NCBI GenBank assembly: GCA_002366775.1
Contig: DFBW01000312.1
Span: forward strand, 1,006 to 16,578
Source: Roseovarius sp. UBA3070
GTDB lineage: Bacteria; Pseudomonadota; Alphaproteobacteria; Rhodobacterales; Rhodobacteraceae
Reading direction: 5' to 3'
Length of the DNA stretch: 15,573 nucleotides
Shown: positions 14,378-15,573 of the stretch, piece after piece
How the letters are laid out: the number at the start of each line of letters is the position of its first letter
Numbering within the stretch: the stretch's first letter is position 1
Made by a program: the position numbers and the translations under genes
The notes under the pieces: model-generated
Told to the model about the DNA's origin: nothing
Seen by the model: the letters and a program-made list of their open reading frames with translations, nothing else
Databases searched by the model: none

Positions 14378-15573
14378 ATGGAATTCCTCACCCGCTTTGG
14401 GCTTGAAAAATCCCGACTGACCGGTCTGGTCATGATTGGCCTGCTGTTGCTGGGCACAATGACCTATCTGGGCCTGCCCAAGCGTGAAAACCCGGCCATT
14501 ACCATCCGTTCGGCGGTGGTTAGTGCACAATTTCCGGGCATGTCACCTGAACGAATAGAAGACCTGATCGCCATACCGCTGGAACGCGCTGCCCGCGAGA
14601 TTTCTGAGGTGGAAGACATTTCCACGTTGATCCTGACGGGCAATGTGGTGCTGAACTTGAAGGTGTTCAATTCGGTGCCCAAAGAAGCGCTTGATGGCGT
14701 ATTTCAGGACATTCGAAATCAGATGGAGGATGCCGCCAACGATCTGCCCAGCGGAACCAAAGGCCCGTTTGTGAACACCAACTACGGCGATGTCGCCATC
14801 GCCACCATCGCGGTGACGGGCGATGGGTTTTCTTATGCCGAAATGTATGACGCTGCCGATGACCTGCGCGCGGGCCTTTATGAGATGGACGGGATCACCA
14901 AGGTCTCGATCTTTGGCGAGCAGGAAGAACGCATTTGGGTGGAAATCGACAGCCGAAGGCTGGCTGCTGTGGGGGTGCAGATCCAACAGGTGCTAAGCGA
15001 TTTGTCGGCGCAAAACGTGATCTTGCCGGCCGGACAACTGGATGCCGATGGGACCAACTTGATCCTTGAGGCGAATGGCGATCTTACCACCCTGGCCGAA
15101 GTTGAAGCCGTACTGACCAAGGTCCCTGGCCTGAATGGCCTGGTGCGTCTGAAAGATTTGATGAATGTGCGCCGTGGGTATGTGGACCCTCCCCAAAAGC
15201 CGATCTATTTCAACGGCGAACCAGCGCTGATCGTCAGTGTCGAGATGGCAGATGATCGTGATATTCAAAAAATAGGAGCGGGAATTTCCACTCTGATCCC
15301 AAAGCTGGAGGCCGCTCAACCCATCGGCATCAGCTATGCCATCTCAACCTTTCAGGAAACCAACGTCACCTATGCCATCAACAACGCGTTGTCCAATGTT
15401 GGCCAAACCTTCGCGGTTGTTTTGCTGGTCATGCTGATTTTCCTGGGCTTGCGTCCAGCGCTGATTATCGCAAGCATCGTGCCTTTCACCATGATGTTCG
15501 CGCTGATGGGCATGTCCCGCATGGGCATCGACCTGGAGCAAATCTCGATTGCTGCGGTGATCATTTCGCTGGG
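14378..15573 (+). CDS. RND efflux transporter inner-membrane subunit, AcrB-type (N-terminal 398 residues; cut by window edge)
   Basis: This is the proton-driven pump subunit. The visible part has the first transmembrane helix (about 14-33, LTGLVMIGLLLLGTMTYLGL), the porter PN1 signature FPGMSPERIEDLIAIPLE (52-69), a porter domain, and from about residue 343 the next membrane helices (FAVVLLVMLIFLGL; PALIIASIVPFTMMFALMG) leading into GIDLEQISIAAVIISLG. The proton-relay aspartates of helix 4 lie just beyond the window. A good ribosome site, GAGGAA, overlaps the end of the adaptor gene 5 nt before the ATG, so adaptor and pump are coupled. Substrate range cannot be read from this sequence. Full-length relatives have over 1,000 residues, so about 60% is missing. 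Confidence 0.94.
   Translation, partial: MEFLTRFGLEKSRLTGLVMIGLLLLGTMTYLGLPKRENPAITIRSAVVSAQFPGMSPERIEDLIAIPLERAAREISEVEDISTLILTGNVVLNLKVFNSVPKEALDGVFQDIRNQMEDAANDLPSGTKGPFVNTNYGDVAIATIAVTGDGFSYAEMYDAADDLRAGLYEMDGITKVSIFGEQEERIWVEIDSRRLAAVGVQIQQVLSDLSAQNVILPAGQLDADGTNLILEANGDLTTLAEVEAVLTKVPGLNGLVRLKDLMNVRRGYVDPPQKPIYFNGEPALIVSVEMADDRDIQKIGAGISTLIPKLEAAQPIGISYAISTFQETNVTYAINNALSNVGQTFAVVLLVMLIFLGLRPALIIASIVPFTMMFALMGMSRMGIDLEQISIAAVIISL

Overview
The window looks like chromosomal DNA of a marine alphaproteobacterium, most probably of the Roseobacter group (Rhodobacteraceae). The grounds are the GC-rich codon use, the tight operon with ATGA overlaps, and the combination of a PotABCD-type transporter, a BetI-type regulator and trimethylamine-dehydrogenase-like flavoproteins. 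No lineage marker gene is present, so this assignment is inference.

The left 11.6 kb is one long minus-strand gene cluster of ten genes, transcribed from about 11720 down through the left edge. In order of transcription they are: a Tat-exported periplasmic binding protein (11568-10447); two ABC permeases (10276-9347 and 9350-8532); an ABC ATPase (8529-7432); a BetI/TetR-like regulator (7399-6725); two tandem paralogous FMN/[4Fe-4S]/ADP-binding amine dehydrogenases of the trimethylamine/dimethylamine dehydrogenase family (6718-4658 and 4656-2566); a ferritin-like helical protein (2556-2080); a 66-residue anchored CxxC protein (2083-1883); and a third Old-Yellow-Enzyme/[4Fe-4S]/FAD oxidoreductase that runs off the window (1869-1). 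Most junctions are shorter than 35 nt. The one large gap, 10277-10446, carries a strong hairpin that probably sets the binding protein above the membrane genes.

The most economical reading is an uptake-and-oxidation pathway for a methylated or otherwise substituted amine. The transporter imports it, the regulator senses it or a product, the two dehydrogenases remove alkyl groups in turn, and the third flavoprotein acts on a later intermediate. The substrate is not known. The binding protein keeps several aromatic cage residues of PotD but lacks most of the acidic residues that hold polyamines. The two dehydrogenases also differ from each other at substrate-pocket positions. Trimethylamine, choline and spermidine are therefore all poorly supported as the ligand.

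On the right, a 256-nt divergent intergenic region (11569-11824) holds a good sigma-70 promoter for the minus-strand operon, with interlocked palindromes resembling a BetI operator over its -10 element. Rightward from there are a Tat-signal flavin amine oxidase (11825-13174), then an RND-type efflux lipoprotein adaptor (13266-14375) and the start of its inner-membrane RND transporter (14378 to the right edge). No tRNA, rRNA, insertion sequence, CRISPR array or stretch of more than 300 bases without a gene was seen.
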